Source: RU20A sp042610495 (GTDB lineage Bacteria > Pseudomonadota > Alphaproteobacteria > Rhizobiales > Rhizobiaceae). Taken from it: a stretch of 64,000 nucleotides of DNA. Under the pieces are notes generated by a model. It searched no databases and had not been told where the DNA came from. It saw nothing but the letters and a program-made list of their open reading frames with translations. Below are positions 39,486 through 48,263 of the stretch, in pieces. A program made the translations under genes and the position numbers. Where the stretch lies: the NCBI RefSeq assembly GCF_042610495.1, contig NZ_JBHGAP010000001.1, positions 310,001-374,000 of the forward strand. Reading direction: 5' to 3'. Position 1 is the stretch's first letter. Each line of letters opens with the position of its first letter.

Positions 39486-39707
39486 TCAGGCGGTCGGCTC
39501 GGTCATCCGCCTGGCCGCGCTTCCTCCGGGTACGGCAAGCACGCGGCAGAGCTGGTGCCGCGCCATGCCGTCCTCCGGGCCCGGTGCCGCGGGGCAAGTC
39601 CCGTGGCGCAGCGCATGATGACAGGTGTCGAGCTTCTGGCAGAGCGCGGCGCCCGCAAAGCCGGCCGGACCGGACCGCGCCGGCAGGCCGGGGCGATCAG
39701 GGCGCAT
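39486..39707 (-). CDS. Possible Cys-containing 73-residue protein, coupled to DUF6455 gene
   Basis: An ORF on the same strand as, and overlapping by 11 bases, the end of the DUF6455 gene. The product has cysteines with spacing C-x5-C-x8-C (ALCQKLDTCHHALRHGTC), reminiscent of the cysteines in DUF6455 itself, and a further LCRVLAVP. It could be a degenerate second copy or only an open frame in GC-rich DNA. No function can be assigned. Confidence 0.35.
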   Translation of the reverse strand: MRPDRPGLPARSGPAGFAGAALCQKLDTCHHALRHGTCPAAPGPEDGMARHQLCRVLAVPGGSAARRMTEPTA

Positions 39708-40002
39708 GCGAGGCTCCCGAAGCGTCAGCCTGCCAGTCCCGCAGGCCGGGACGATCGAACAGCCGCTCGAAGAGATCGTGATTGGTGCAGTAGGATGGCG
39801 CCTCGTCCGCAGGCTCCGTTTCAGCCAGAAAGTGCCGGCACGCATCGGGTTGCGAACAGCCGGCGCAGCGCTGCACGGCGCGCGCCAGCACCGCGCGCCG
39901 GTCGGGCAGGCGGCGCATCGTCTCGCCAAGACCAAGCTTGCGGATCATCGCATCCACCAGCCCGCTTTCCTCTGTCGTCACAAACTGCCGGATCATGCCC
40001 AT
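39697..40002 (-). CDS. DUF6455 family protein
   Basis: A 101-residue protein with the DUF6455 core LGLGETMRRLPDRRAVLARA followed by RCAGCSQPDACRHFL, where four cysteines (three here and one in APSYCTN) could bind a metal. Function unknown. The ATG at 40002 (MGMIRQFVTT) is preferred to the upstream start at 40053; a second Met lies two codons on. It is divergent from gatB, with 174 bases between them. Confidence 0.78.
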   Translation of the reverse strand: MGMIRQFVTTEESGLVDAMIRKLGLGETMRRLPDRRAVLARAVQRCAGCSQPDACRHFLAETEPADEAPSYCTNHDLFERLFDRPGLRDWQADASGASHAP

Positions 40003-40176
40003 GGCGTGCTTCTCCCGTTCAAGCCGCAGCCATTGTCTGCCAGCGGCGCGCAACGCGCCTTGATCCCGATCAACCGCCTGTCCAAGTCGTGCGCCAAGCC
40101 TTGCGCCGCCGGTGTCTTTGCTCTAACCCGGTCCGGAACCAAACCTGCATCTTCAAGGGCATTTCGAGGGCATTCC

Positions 40177-41685
40177 ATGACCATCGTCGACGTACGCACC
40201 CCCGATCCGAAGCGGCTCATCCCCGGCGCCACCGGCGACTGGGAAGTCATCATCGGCATGGAGGTGCATGCGCAGGTTCTCTCGAATTCCAAGCTGTTTT
40301 CGGGCGCCGCCACCGTCTTCGGCAATGCGCCGAACGCCAATGTCTCGCTGGTCGATGCCGCCATGCCCGGCATGCTGCCCGTCATCAACGAAGAATGCGT
40401 GGCCCAGGCCGTGCGCACCGGCCTTGGCCTGAAGGCTGAGATCAACAAGCGCTCCGTCTTCGACCGGAAGAACTATTTCTACCCGGACCTGCCGCAGGGC
40501 TACCAGATCTCCCAGTACAAGGATCCGATCGTCGGCGAGGGCAAGATCGTCATCTCGCTCGGTCCCGACCGGCAAGGCCAGTTCGAGGATATCGAGATCG
40601 GCATCGAGCGCCTGCACCTCGAACAGGACGCCGGCAAGTCCATGCACGACCAGCATCCGACCATGTCCTATGTCGATCTGAACCGCTCCGGCGTGGCGCT
40701 GATGGAGATCGTGTCGAAGCCCGACATGCGCTCCTCCGACGAGGCCAAGGCCTATATGACGAAGCTGCGCTCCATCGTGCGCTATCTCGGCACCTGCGAT
40801 GGCAACATGGACGAAGGCTCCATGCGCGCCGACGTCAACGTCTCCGTCCGCCGCCCCGGCGAAGCCTTCGGCACGCGCTGCGAGATCAAGAACGTCAATT
40901 CGATCCGCTTCATCGGCCAGGCGATCGAGTACGAGGCACGCCGCCAGATCGCGATTCTGGAAGACGGCGGCTCGATCGATCAGGAAACGCGCCTCTTTGA
41001 CCCCAACAAGGGCGAGACGCGCTCCATGCGCTCCAAGGAGGATGCGCATGACTACCGCTACTTCCCCGATCCGGACCTGCTGCCGCTCGAGTTCGACGAT
41101 GCCTTCGTGGCAAAGCTCGCCGAGACCCTGCCGGAACTGCCGGATGACAAGAAGGCGCGCTTCGTGGCCGAGCTCGGGCTGTCCGTCTATGACGCGTCCG
41201 TCCTCGTTTCCGAAAAGGCGATTGCCGATTATTTCGAGGCCGTCGCTGCCGGCCGCGATGGCAAGACGGCCGCCAACTGGGTCATCAACGATCTCCTGGG
41301 CGCCTTGAACAAAGCCGGCAAAGGCATTGAAGAGACTCCGGTTTCCCCCGCCCAGCTCGGCGGTATCATCGACCTCATCAAGGCCGAAACGATCTCCGGC
41401 AAGATTGCCAAGGACCTCTTCGAGATCGTCTGGAACGAAGGCGGCGATCCCGCCGAACTCGTCGAAAGCCGCGGCATGAAGCAGGTGACCGATACCGGCG
41501 CGATCGAAAAGGCCGTGGACGACATCATCGCCGCCAACCCGGATCAGGTCGCCAAGGTGAAGGCAAAGCCGACGCTCGCCGGCTGGTTCGTCGGTCAGGT
41601 GATGAAGTCCACCGGCGGCAAGGCCAATCCGCAGGCCGTTCAGGCTCTCGTCAAGGCCAAGCTCGGCATTGAGGACGAAGCCTGA
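40177..41685 (+). CDS. gatB: Asp/Glu-tRNA amidotransferase subunit B
   Basis: A 502-residue subunit that activates the misacylated aminoacyl-tRNA and carries out transamidation. N-terminal WEVIIGMEVHAQVLSNSKLF and KNYFYPDLPQGYQISQY, the NVSVRRPGEAFGTRCEIKN stretch and the C-terminal YqeY-type tRNA-binding domain ending LVKAKLGIEDEA are present. The frame is open to 39625, but the ATG at 40177 (MTIVDVRTPDPKRLIPG) is the family start. Its stop overlaps the next gene (TGATG). Confidence 0.97.
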   Translation: MTIVDVRTPDPKRLIPGATGDWEVIIGMEVHAQVLSNSKLFSGAATVFGNAPNANVSLVDAAMPGMLPVINEECVAQAVRTGLGLKAEINKRSVFDRKNYFYPDLPQGYQISQYKDPIVGEGKIVISLGPDRQGQFEDIEIGIERLHLEQDAGKSMHDQHPTMSYVDLNRSGVALMEIVSKPDMRSSDEAKAYMTKLRSIVRYLGTCDGNMDEGSMRADVNVSVRRPGEAFGTRCEIKNVNSIRFIGQAIEYEARRQIAILEDGGSIDQETRLFDPNKGETRSMRSKEDAHDYRYFPDPDLLPLEFDDAFVAKLAETLPELPDDKKARFVAELGLSVYDASVLVSEKAIADYFEAVAAGRDGKTAANWVINDLLGALNKAGKGIEETPVSPAQLGGIIDLIKAETISGKIAKDLFEIVWNEGGDPAELVESRGMKQVTDTGAIEKAVDDIIAANPDQVAKVKAKPTLAGWFVGQVMKSTGGKANPQAVQALVKAKLGIEDEA

Positions 41686-42182
41686 TGTTCTTCGTCCGCA
41701 GCGCCTCCGAAAAGGATATGGCCGCTGTCAGCACGCTTCTCGGCGAGACGTGGCATGCGACCTACGACGCGCTTTACGGTGCGGAGCGAGTCGCCGCCAT
41801 CACCGCCGACTGGCATTCGCCAGCGGCGCTGAAGCGGCAGCTGGCGCGGCCGGAAGGCGAGTTCCTGGTGGCCGATGATGGCCGGCGCCTTGGCGGCATG
41901 GCCTTTGCCGCCCCGGTGAAGGGCGACACCGAGACGGTGCAACTGCATCAGCTCTATGTCCGCCCGGATTGCCAGCGCATGGGCGTTGGTCGCGACCTGT
42001 TTGCCGAGCTCGAGACCTGTTTTCCCGACGCCAAGCGGATGCGCCTCGAGGTCGAGCCGCAAAATGCGTCTGCCATCGCCTTTTACGAGGCACACGGTTT
42101 TGTCGAGACGGGTCAAACGCAGAATTGCGGCGCCGAGGATTCGGCCATTCCAGCCCTGATCTACGAAAAGGCGCTCGGCTGA
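41685..42182 (+). CDS. GNAT family acetyltransferase
   Basis: A 165-residue GNAT-fold protein. LHQLYVRPDCQRMGVGRDLF is the acetyl-CoA binding loop, and LEVEPQNASAIAFYEAHGF the typical following motif. It shares one base with the gatB stop, so it is translationally coupled. Substrate unknown. Confidence 0.87.
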   Translation: MFFVRSASEKDMAAVSTLLGETWHATYDALYGAERVAAITADWHSPAALKRQLARPEGEFLVADDGRRLGGMAFAAPVKGDTETVQLHQLYVRPDCQRMGVGRDLFAELETCFPDAKRMRLEVEPQNASAIAFYEAHGFVETGQTQNCGAEDSAIPALIYEKALG

Positions 42183-42207
42183 GCGCAGCGTCCCGGTCCG
42201 TGGTCGC

Positions 42208-42633
42208 TCAAGGATCGACCGGATATTGCTTGCCGTCCTCGTCGTAGAGCGCCACGGGTGCGCATTCCATGACATCCTTGCGCACCTTGGGGTCGCAGGC
42301 GGCCTTTGCCGCGGCGAGCGCCAGCTCTTTCGTGTTCCAGCCGCAGAAATATTCGTGCCAGTGCGGTCCATCGCTGCTCTGAACGAAGAGATCGACACTC
42401 CAGAAGCCGGGATAGCACCAAGCCTGCTCCATGCAGTCTTCGGCCGCAGCACCCTCCGCCACGCACTTCTTCTTCGCGCAGGCAAATGCGTCCTTGGGCG
42501 TGGCGCCGGTGCAGACACCGCCACCCTGTTCCACCGCCTGCACGAAGGCGATGCCCTTGCGGCCATCCTGTGCCGAAGCACCGGTGCAAAGGGCTAACAG
42601 GGCGATCAGAACGGTGGCGATGCGGCGTGTCAT
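42208..42633 (-). CDS. Secreted Cys-rich hypothetical protein
   Basis: A 141-residue exported protein with a signal peptide (MTRRIATVLIALLALCTGASA) and eight cysteines in the mature part (GGVCTGATPKDAFACAKKKC, DCMEQAWC, FCGW, ACDP, MEC), implying disulfides in the periplasm. No named family is recognised with certainty; the CTGATPKDAF segment recalls conserved rhizobial secreted proteins. The chosen ATG at 42633 removes a 12-residue upstream stretch lacking signal features. Confidence 0.78.
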   Translation of the reverse strand: MTRRIATVLIALLALCTGASAQDGRKGIAFVQAVEQGGGVCTGATPKDAFACAKKKCVAEGAAAEDCMEQAWCYPGFWSVDLFVQSSDGPHWHEYFCGWNTKELALAAAKAACDPKVRKDVMECAPVALYDEDGKQYPVDP

Positions 42634-42691
42634 CAAACTGTCTCCGAAGGCGGTGTAGGGCCGGATCATCGCATGTCAGGTCCGGAAAGCA

Positions 42692-43162
42692 ATGTCTCCC
42701 GCATCTCCTCTCATCATTCGCCCGGCCAGACGCGGCGATCTGCGTGACCTCATTGCCCTCTTTGCCGACGACGTCCTTGGCGGCCATGGCGATACGCTGG
42801 CGGCGGAGGCCTTCCCGGCCTACGTCGCCGCCTTCGAGCGGATTTCGGCATCGCCTGTCGAGGCGCTCTACGTGGCCGAGCAGGATGGCGTCATCGTCGG
42901 CACTTTCCAGACCACGCTGACGACGACGCTGACCGGGCGCGGCAGCAGCGCCATGATTCTTGAGGCCGTGCAGGTGCGTGCCGACCGTCGTGGCCAGCGG
43001 ATCGGCGAGGCCATGGTGGCAGAGGCCGAGCGGCTGGCGCGTAAGGCTGGTGCCGCCACCCTCAGGCTGACCTCCAACGCCGCCCGCGCCGACGCGCACC
43101 GCTTCTACGAACGCCTAGGTTTCGCGCGCTCGCATCTCGGTTTCAAACGTGCCCTGAAATAA
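42692..43162 (+). CDS. GNAT family acetyltransferase
   Basis: A 156-residue GNAT protein. MILEAVQVRADRRGQRIGEAM carries the acetyl-CoA loop and ARADAHRFYERLGFARSHLGFK the C-terminal motif. Transcribed divergently from the secreted Cys-rich gene. Substrate unknown. Confidence 0.87.
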   Translation: MSPASPLIIRPARRGDLRDLIALFADDVLGGHGDTLAAEAFPAYVAAFERISASPVEALYVAEQDGVIVGTFQTTLTTTLTGRGSSAMILEAVQVRADRRGQRIGEAMVAEAERLARKAGAATLRLTSNAARADAHRFYERLGFARSHLGFKRALK

Positions 43163-43272
43163 GTGCGCGATCCTTCGAAACGCTGGACAATCCCGGCCCG
43201 GAGCGGCATAAGCGCAGATGAGAAAATGGTGCGGTGCAAGCGCGCCGCGCGACCGATTAAGGGCGAGTGCTC

Positions 43273-43671
43273 ATGTCTTTGCTGACGCAGATCTTCACCT
43301 GGTGGAACGGCCAGACCATCGGAACGCGCTTCCACACCTGGCGCTTCGGGACCAAGGTCGGTCAGGATGAGTTCGGCAACGTCTATTATGAAGGCGGCCG
43401 CAAGGACAGCGAAGGCCGCACGCGCCGCTGGGTGATCTACAAGGGCTACGCCGAAGCCTCCGCTATTCCGCCGGGCTGGCACGGCTGGATGCACCACCGC
43501 ACCGATACTCCGCCGAGCAAGGAAAATTATGTGGCGCGCGACTGGCAGAAGCCGCACCGCGCCAACCCGACCGGCACGGCCGATGCCTATCGTCCGCAGG
43601 GCTCGATTGCGCGCGCCGGCGAGCGCCCGAAGGTCACCGGCGACTACGACGCCTGGACCCCCGGCGCCTGA
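43273..43671 (+). CDS. NADH:ubiquinone oxidoreductase 17.2 kDa-like subunit (NDUFA12)
   Basis: A 132-residue accessory subunit of Complex I, shared by alphaproteobacteria and mitochondria. NDUFA12 features are visible: WWNGQTIGTRFHTWRFGTKVG, DEFGNVYYEG, TRRWVIYKGYAEASAIPPGW and HGWMHH. The ATG at 43273 follows an in-frame GTG two codons earlier. The core nuoN gene is at the other end of this window. Confidence 0.93.
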   Translation: MSLLTQIFTWWNGQTIGTRFHTWRFGTKVGQDEFGNVYYEGGRKDSEGRTRRWVIYKGYAEASAIPPGWHGWMHHRTDTPPSKENYVARDWQKPHRANPTGTADAYRPQGSIARAGERPKVTGDYDAWTPGA

Positions 43672-43820
43672 GCGGCGCCACGGCAGAGGGAAGGCGAGGG
43701 GTCGGCCATCATGGGCCGGCCATAATTGCCCCCTAGGCCAACGTCTCGCGAAGAAGGCGGGAAGCGTCCCGGCCGGCTGTGTCCGGCAGGCGGGACGGAC
43801 AGACAGGAAACGGACGATCC

Positions 43821-44258
43821 ATGGCATCGGCGGGCGGCATCACGGGAAAGCTCTTCATGGCGGCGGGCGCTGTTGCGGCTTGCCTGATGATGGGCCCGGC
43901 AGCGGCAAGCGCCGCCCAGATCAAGAATCCGGTCGCCATCTTCTCCGGCATCGACAAGATCACCGGCCGCATCACCACATTCGATGTCTATATCGGCGAG
44001 ACGGTGCAGTTCGGCGCGCTGCAGGTCACGCCGCGCGTCTGCTACACCCGCGACGACACGGAGACCGCCAAGACGACGACCTTCGTCGAGGTCGATGAAA
44101 TCACCCTCGACCGCAAGATCCGTCGCATCTTCACCGGCTGGATGTTTGCAGACAGCCCGGGCCTCAACGCCGTCGAGCATCCCGTCTATGACGTCTGGCT
44201 CAAGGGCTGCAAGCAGCAGTCCGACCTGCCGGCTCCGGACACGGCCGCGAAGCAATAA
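43821..44258 (+). CDS. DUF2155 family exported protein
   Basis: A 145-residue protein with a signal peptide (GKLFMAAGAVAACLMMGPAA, cleavage near residue 32) and the DUF2155 core, AIFSGIDKITGRITTFDVYIG, VQFGALQVTPRVCYTRDDTE and FTGWMFADSPGLNAVEHPVYD. Two cysteines, RVCYT and KGCKQ, probably pair. Function unknown; in alphaproteobacteria this gene accompanies the NDUFA12 and aat genes. Confidence 0.88.
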   Translation: MASAGGITGKLFMAAGAVAACLMMGPAAASAAQIKNPVAIFSGIDKITGRITTFDVYIGETVQFGALQVTPRVCYTRDDTETAKTTTFVEVDEITLDRKIRRIFTGWMFADSPGLNAVEHPVYDVWLKGCKQQSDLPAPDTAAKQ

Positions 44259-44289
44259 TCGCTGACGGCGACCATCGCCGGGACGGCTC

Positions 44290-44898
44290 TCACCCGAACG
44301 GAATATTCGGCATCGACACCGCCCGCGCCAGCATCTTCTCGTAGCGCTGCTTCGGCACGTCGATGGCGCCGAAGGTTTTCAGGTGTTCGGTGGTGAACTG
44401 CGTGTCGAGGAGCACGAAGCCGCGCTGGCGCAGGCGCTCGACCAGATGCACGAGCGCGATCTTCGAAGCATTGGTGCGGCGCGAGAACATGCTCTCGCCG
44501 AAAAAGGCGCCGCCGAGCGAAACACCGTAGAGGCCGCCCGCCAGTTCGTCGCCCTCGAAAGCCTCGACACTGTGCGCGTAACCCATGCGGTGCAGCATGG
44601 AGTAGAGCTTCACGATCTTGCTGTTGATCCAGGTGTTTTCCCGCCCCGGCGCGGGTGCGGCGCAGCCCCTCAGCACCCCTTCGAAGGCTGTGTTGATGCG
44701 GATGTCGAAGGGGGCCTTGCGCATCGCCTTGGAAAGGCTGCGCGGTACGTGAAAATCATCGAGCGGGATGACGCCGCGAATTTCCGGCTCGACCCAGAAG
44801 AGCTCCGGATCGTCAGCCGAATCGGCCATCGGAAACAGGCCGATCGAATAGGCGCGCAGCAGGAGTTCGGGCGTTATATCCGGTTCCTTGCTGCGCAT
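44290..44898 (-). CDS. aat: Leucyl/phenylalanyl-tRNA--protein transferase
   Basis: A 202-residue enzyme that adds Leu or Phe to proteins with N-terminal Arg or Lys, marking them for ClpS/ClpAP degradation. The motifs LLLRAYSIGLFPMADSADD, FWVEPEIRGVIPLDDFHV and GGLYGVSLGGAFFGESMFS are intact. The ATG at 44898 has AAGGA upstream; the frame to 45033 overlaps accC in another frame. It follows accC by 16 bases and ends the operon. Confidence 0.95.
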   Translation of the reverse strand: MRSKEPDITPELLLRAYSIGLFPMADSADDPELFWVEPEIRGVIPLDDFHVPRSLSKAMRKAPFDIRINTAFEGVLRGCAAPAPGRENTWINSKIVKLYSMLHRMGYAHSVEAFEGDELAGGLYGVSLGGAFFGESMFSRRTNASKIALVHLVERLRQRGFVLLDTQFTTEHLKTFGAIDVPKQRYEKMLARAVSMPNIPFG

Positions 44899-44914
44899 CC
44901 TGTCCTTCAGTGCC

Positions 44915-46258
44915 TCAATCGGTCTTGGCTGCCAGGTACTTTTCCAGCCAGTGGATGTCGTAGTCGCCATTGGCGATGTCCTGATTGGACACGAGATCCT
45001 GGAAAAGCGGCAGGGTGGTCTTGATGCCATCAACGACGAATTCGTCGAGCACGCGGCGCAGGCGCATCATGCATTCGACGCGCGTGCGGCCATGCACGAT
45101 GAGCTTGCCGATCAGGCTGTCATAGTAGGGCGGGATCTTGTAGCCCGCATAGGCGCCCGAATCGACGCGCACGCCAAGTCCGCCCGGCGCATGAAAATGC
45201 GTGATCGTGCCCGGCGAGGGCGTGAAGGTGCGTGGATCTTCCGCATTGATGCGGCACTCGATCGCATGGCCGGAGAAGACGATATCCTCCTGCGTGACCG
45301 AAAGACCGCCGCCGGAAGCAACACGGATCTGCTCATGTACGAGGTCGATGCCGGTGATCGCTTCGGTGATCGGATGCTCCACCTGCAGGCGCGTGTTCAT
45401 TTCGATGAAATAGAACTCGCCGTTTTCGTAGAGAAACTCGACCGTGCCGGCGCCGCGATACTTCATCTTCTTCATGGCGTCGGCGCAGATCTGGCCGATC
45501 TTCATGCGCTGCTCGACATTGAGGGCAGGGGAGTTGGCCTCTTCCCAGACCTTCTGGTGGCGACGCTGCAGGGAGCAGTCGCGTTCACCGAGATGGATCG
45601 CATTGCCCTCGCCATCGCCCACCACCTGGATTTCGATGTGGCGCGGCTTTTCGAGGTATTTTTCCATGTAGACGGCGGCATTGCCGAAGGCGGCTGAGGC
45701 TTCGGAGCGCGCGGTGTCGAAGGCTTCCATCAGGTCGTCTTCGGTCTTGGCGACCTTCATGCCGCGACCGCCGCCGCCGGCAGTGGCCTTGATGAGCACC
45801 GGAAAGCCGATCTTGCGGCCCGTCTCCAGCACGTTTTCGGCCGTCACCTCGCCATCCGAGCCGGGAACGACGGGAATGCCGAGTTCCATGGCCGTCTGCT
45901 TGGCGGTGATCTTGTCGCCCATCAGGCGGATATGCTCGGCCGTCGGCCCGATGAAGGTGATGCCGTGGGCTTCGAGAATGTCGGCGAATTTGGCGTTCTC
46001 CGACAGGAAGCCGTAGCCGGGATGCACCGCATCCGCACCGGTGATCTCGCAGGCCGCGACGATCTGGTGGATGTTGAGATAGCTGTCGCGCGACGGCGGC
46101 GGGCCGATGCACACGCTTTCGTCGGCAAGGCGCACATGCATGGCGTCGGCATCGGCCGTCGAATGCACGGCGACCGTCGCAATGCCGAGTTCCTTGCAGG
46201 CACGCAGGACCCGGAGCGCGATTTCGCCGCGATTGGCGATGAGAACCTTCGAGATCAT
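44915..46258 (-). CDS. accC: Acetyl-CoA carboxylase, biotin carboxylase subunit
   Basis: A 447-residue ATP-grasp enzyme that carboxylates the biotin on AccB, the first half-reaction of fatty acid synthesis. MISKVLIANRGEIALRVLRA, the glycine-rich loop ATAGGGGRGMK and FIEMNTRLQVEHP are present. It starts 12 bases after accB. Confidence 0.97.
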   Translation of the reverse strand: MISKVLIANRGEIALRVLRACKELGIATVAVHSTADADAMHVRLADESVCIGPPPSRDSYLNIHQIVAACEITGADAVHPGYGFLSENAKFADILEAHGITFIGPTAEHIRLMGDKITAKQTAMELGIPVVPGSDGEVTAENVLETGRKIGFPVLIKATAGGGGRGMKVAKTEDDLMEAFDTARSEASAAFGNAAVYMEKYLEKPRHIEIQVVGDGEGNAIHLGERDCSLQRRHQKVWEEANSPALNVEQRMKIGQICADAMKKMKYRGAGTVEFLYENGEFYFIEMNTRLQVEHPITEAITGIDLVHEQIRVASGGGLSVTQEDIVFSGHAIECRINAEDPRTFTPSPGTITHFHAPGGLGVRVDSGAYAGYKIPPYYDSLIGKLIVHGRTRVECMMRLRRVLDEFVVDGIKTTLPLFQDLVSNQDIANGDYDIHWLEKYLAAKTD

Positions 46259-46270
46259 GGGGCGGCCGCC

Positions 46271-46744
46271 TTATTCGATAACGAGGAGGGGTTCGCCGTA
46301 TTCGACGGGTGAAGCGTCCTGCACGAGGATTTCGGTGATCTTGCCCGAACGCGGCGCCGGGATCTGGTTCATCGTCTTCATCGCTTCGATGATGAGGATC
46401 GTCTGGCCTTCCTTGACGGTGGCGCCGACCTCGATGAAGGGACGCGCGCCCGGAGCAGGCGACAGATAGGCCGTGCCGACCATCGGGGCCGTGACGGCAT
46501 TCTTGTTGTTGCGTGCAGCCGGAGCAGCAGCCTCGGCAACGGCGGCCACCGGGGCTGCGGCCGGTGCGGCGGCAGCGGGCGCCGGTGCATAATAGGTCGG
46601 CGCGGGTGCTGCCGGAATCGTGCGCGACACGCGGATGCGAAGATCTTCCTGCTCGACTTCGATTTCGGTCAGGTCCGTGTCCTTGAGGATATTCGCCAGA
46701 TCGCGGATCAGCGCCTGGTCGATGCCGGATTTCTTGTCAGCCAT
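46271..46744 (-). CDS. accB: Acetyl-CoA carboxylase biotin carboxyl carrier protein
   Basis: A 157-residue protein with an N-terminal helical part, an Ala/Pro-rich linker (about residues 48-80) and a C-terminal biotinyl domain. The biotinylated lysine is K123 in IIEAMKTMNQI, the substrate of the biotin ligase encoded earlier in this window. It starts 21 bases after aroQ. Confidence 0.97.
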   Translation of the reverse strand: MADKKSGIDQALIRDLANILKDTDLTEIEVEQEDLRIRVSRTIPAAPAPTYYAPAPAAAAPAAAPVAAVAEAAAPAARNNKNAVTAPMVGTAYLSPAPGARPFIEVGATVKEGQTILIIEAMKTMNQIPAPRSGKITEILVQDASPVEYGEPLLVIE

Positions 46745-46765
46745 GGATGGAGCCTCTTGTTCTTC

Positions 46766-47212
46766 TTATCTCGTTGTCTGTGTCAGTGACCGCAGCGCAT
46801 GCAGCGCGAGGATATAGCTCTGCGCACCAAAGCCGCAGATCACGCCCTTTACCGCAGGGGCAATCATGGATTTGTGGCGAAATTCCTCGCGGGCATGGAC
46901 ATTGGACAGGTGAAGTTCGACGACCGGAACGGAAATCGCCCGAATCGCATCGTGGAGCGCAATCGACGTGTGGGTATAGGCGCCGGCATTGATAGCAACG
47001 CCGGCGGCCGTATCGCCGGCTTCGTGCAGCCAGTCTACCAGCGTGCCCTCATGATTGCTCTGCCGGAAATCAACAGCGAAACCAAGGGCTTCGCCCTCCT
47101 TGCGGCACATCTCGCCAATATCGGCGAGCGTCTGGCCGCCATAGATGCCGGGCTCCCGCTTGCCGAGCGCGTTGAGGTTCGGTCCGTTGAGGACGAAGAA
47201 TGTCTGTGTCAT
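46766..47212 (-). CDS. aroQ: 3-dehydroquinate dehydratase, type II
   Basis: A 148-residue dodecameric enzyme of the shikimate pathway. NGPNLNALGKREPGIYGG includes the essential tyrosine and arginine; NAGAYTHTSIALHDAI and LSNVHAREEFRHKS carry further active-site residues. It heads the operon aroQ-accB-accC-aat; the promoter probably lies between it and the dsbA terminator. Confidence 0.96.
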   Translation of the reverse strand: MTQTFFVLNGPNLNALGKREPGIYGGQTLADIGEMCRKEGEALGFAVDFRQSNHEGTLVDWLHEAGDTAAGVAINAGAYTHTSIALHDAIRAISVPVVELHLSNVHAREEFRHKSMIAPAVKGVICGFGAQSYILALHALRSLTQTTR

Positions 47213-47263
47213 GCGGGGTCCGGTTTACTTTATGTGCCACAGCTATAGACCGGGCGGCATTCG

Positions 47264-47294
47264 AAAAAAAGCCCCGCCGGCGCTGGCGGGGCTT
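47264..47294 (-). terminator. Rho-independent terminator after DsbA-family gene
   Basis: On the minus strand AAGCCCCGCC and GGCGGGGCTT (plus 47269-47278 and 47285-47294) form a ten-base stem with six-base loop, followed by seven T. It closes the dsbA-type gene and insulates aroQ. Confidence 0.88.
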
Positions 47295-47321
47295 GTCCAC
47301 AAACTTCGGTAAATCTTTGGT

Positions 47322-48086
47322 TCAGCAGGTCGTCTTTCCGCAGGCGCGGATATTGGCGACCTTGCCCTGCAATTCCTCGAGCCCGACGGCGCCAAAGACG
47401 GCCTCGTTGCCGATCACGTAGGACGGCGTACCGGAAATGCCGAGTTCATTGGCGAGCTGGTAGGATTCCATCACGGCCGCGTCCTTGGGATTCTTTTCCA
47501 TGTGCGCGCGCAGGTCCGCCTCCTTGACGCCGAGCTTTTCGGCAACGGCAATCGCCGTCTCCTCCGTTGCACGATCCTCGCCACCGAGCAGCGCGCGGTG
47601 GAATTCACCATACTTTTCCGGCGCGATCTTGCGGAAGGCGGCGCTGACGCGGTGTGCGGCAAGCGAATCGGGGCCGAGAATCGGCAGTTCCTTCAAGACG
47701 AAGCGGACATTCTTGTCCGTGTCGAGAATGGCGTTCATGTCCGACAGCGCGCGTTTGCAGTAGCCGCAATTGTAATCGTAGAACTCGACGATGGTGACGT
47801 CGCCCTTGGGATTGCCAAGCACCACGTCATGCTCGGAATTGAAGATCGCGTCCTTGTTGTTCGTCACCGCCGCTTCCGAGGCGGCTGCCTGCGCCACGCG
47901 CTGCTTTTCCTGCAACGCCTTCTGCACATCGATCAGCACTTCCGGATTGGCGAGCAGATATTCGCGGATGTAGGCGCCGAACTCCTCCTTCTGCTTGGCA
48001 TCCAGCGCGGCGGCCGGGCCGGTGGCGAAGAGGGTGGTGCCGGCGAGCAGCGATGCGGTGACAAGGCGGAGGGTCGAGCGGATCAT
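47322..48086 (-). CDS. DsbA family thiol:disulfide protein
   Basis: A 254-residue periplasmic thioredoxin-fold protein. A signal peptide (to about residue 28) and a helical N-terminal extension precede the DsbA-like domain with active site CGYC in VEFYDYNCGYCKRAL; the cis-Pro loop is SGTPSYVIGN. Typical of the DsbA/DsbG-like group with a helical N-terminal part. Probably oxidises or isomerises envelope disulfides, for which several Cys-rich secreted proteins here are candidates. Monocistronic, with its own terminator. Confidence 0.9.
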   Translation of the reverse strand: MIRSTLRLVTASLLAGTTLFATGPAAALDAKQKEEFGAYIREYLLANPEVLIDVQKALQEKQRVAQAAASEAAVTNNKDAIFNSEHDVVLGNPKGDVTIVEFYDYNCGYCKRALSDMNAILDTDKNVRFVLKELPILGPDSLAAHRVSAAFRKIAPEKYGEFHRALLGGEDRATEETAIAVAEKLGVKEADLRAHMEKNPKDAAVMESYQLANELGISGTPSYVIGNEAVFGAVGLEELQGKVANIRACGKTTC

Positions 48087-48263
48087 GGTTTCCTCGGGAT
48101 GCGGCGCCGGTCGGCCGGCGCGAAAGCGGATCTTGCCAGCTTAGCGGTGGCGCGTCCCTGAAGAAACCTCAAAAATCGGCCGAATGAAGACCGGGCATCT
48201 CTTGTGATCCCGCAAGTCATCAGGCAGATGCGGCCCTAAGTTCAAACGATAAGAGGTGCCGCC

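Noticed and set aside
39625..40176. Long upstream extension of the gatB frame
   Set aside because: It lies antisense to the DUF6455 gene and lacks GatB similarity; ATG 40177 is conserved.
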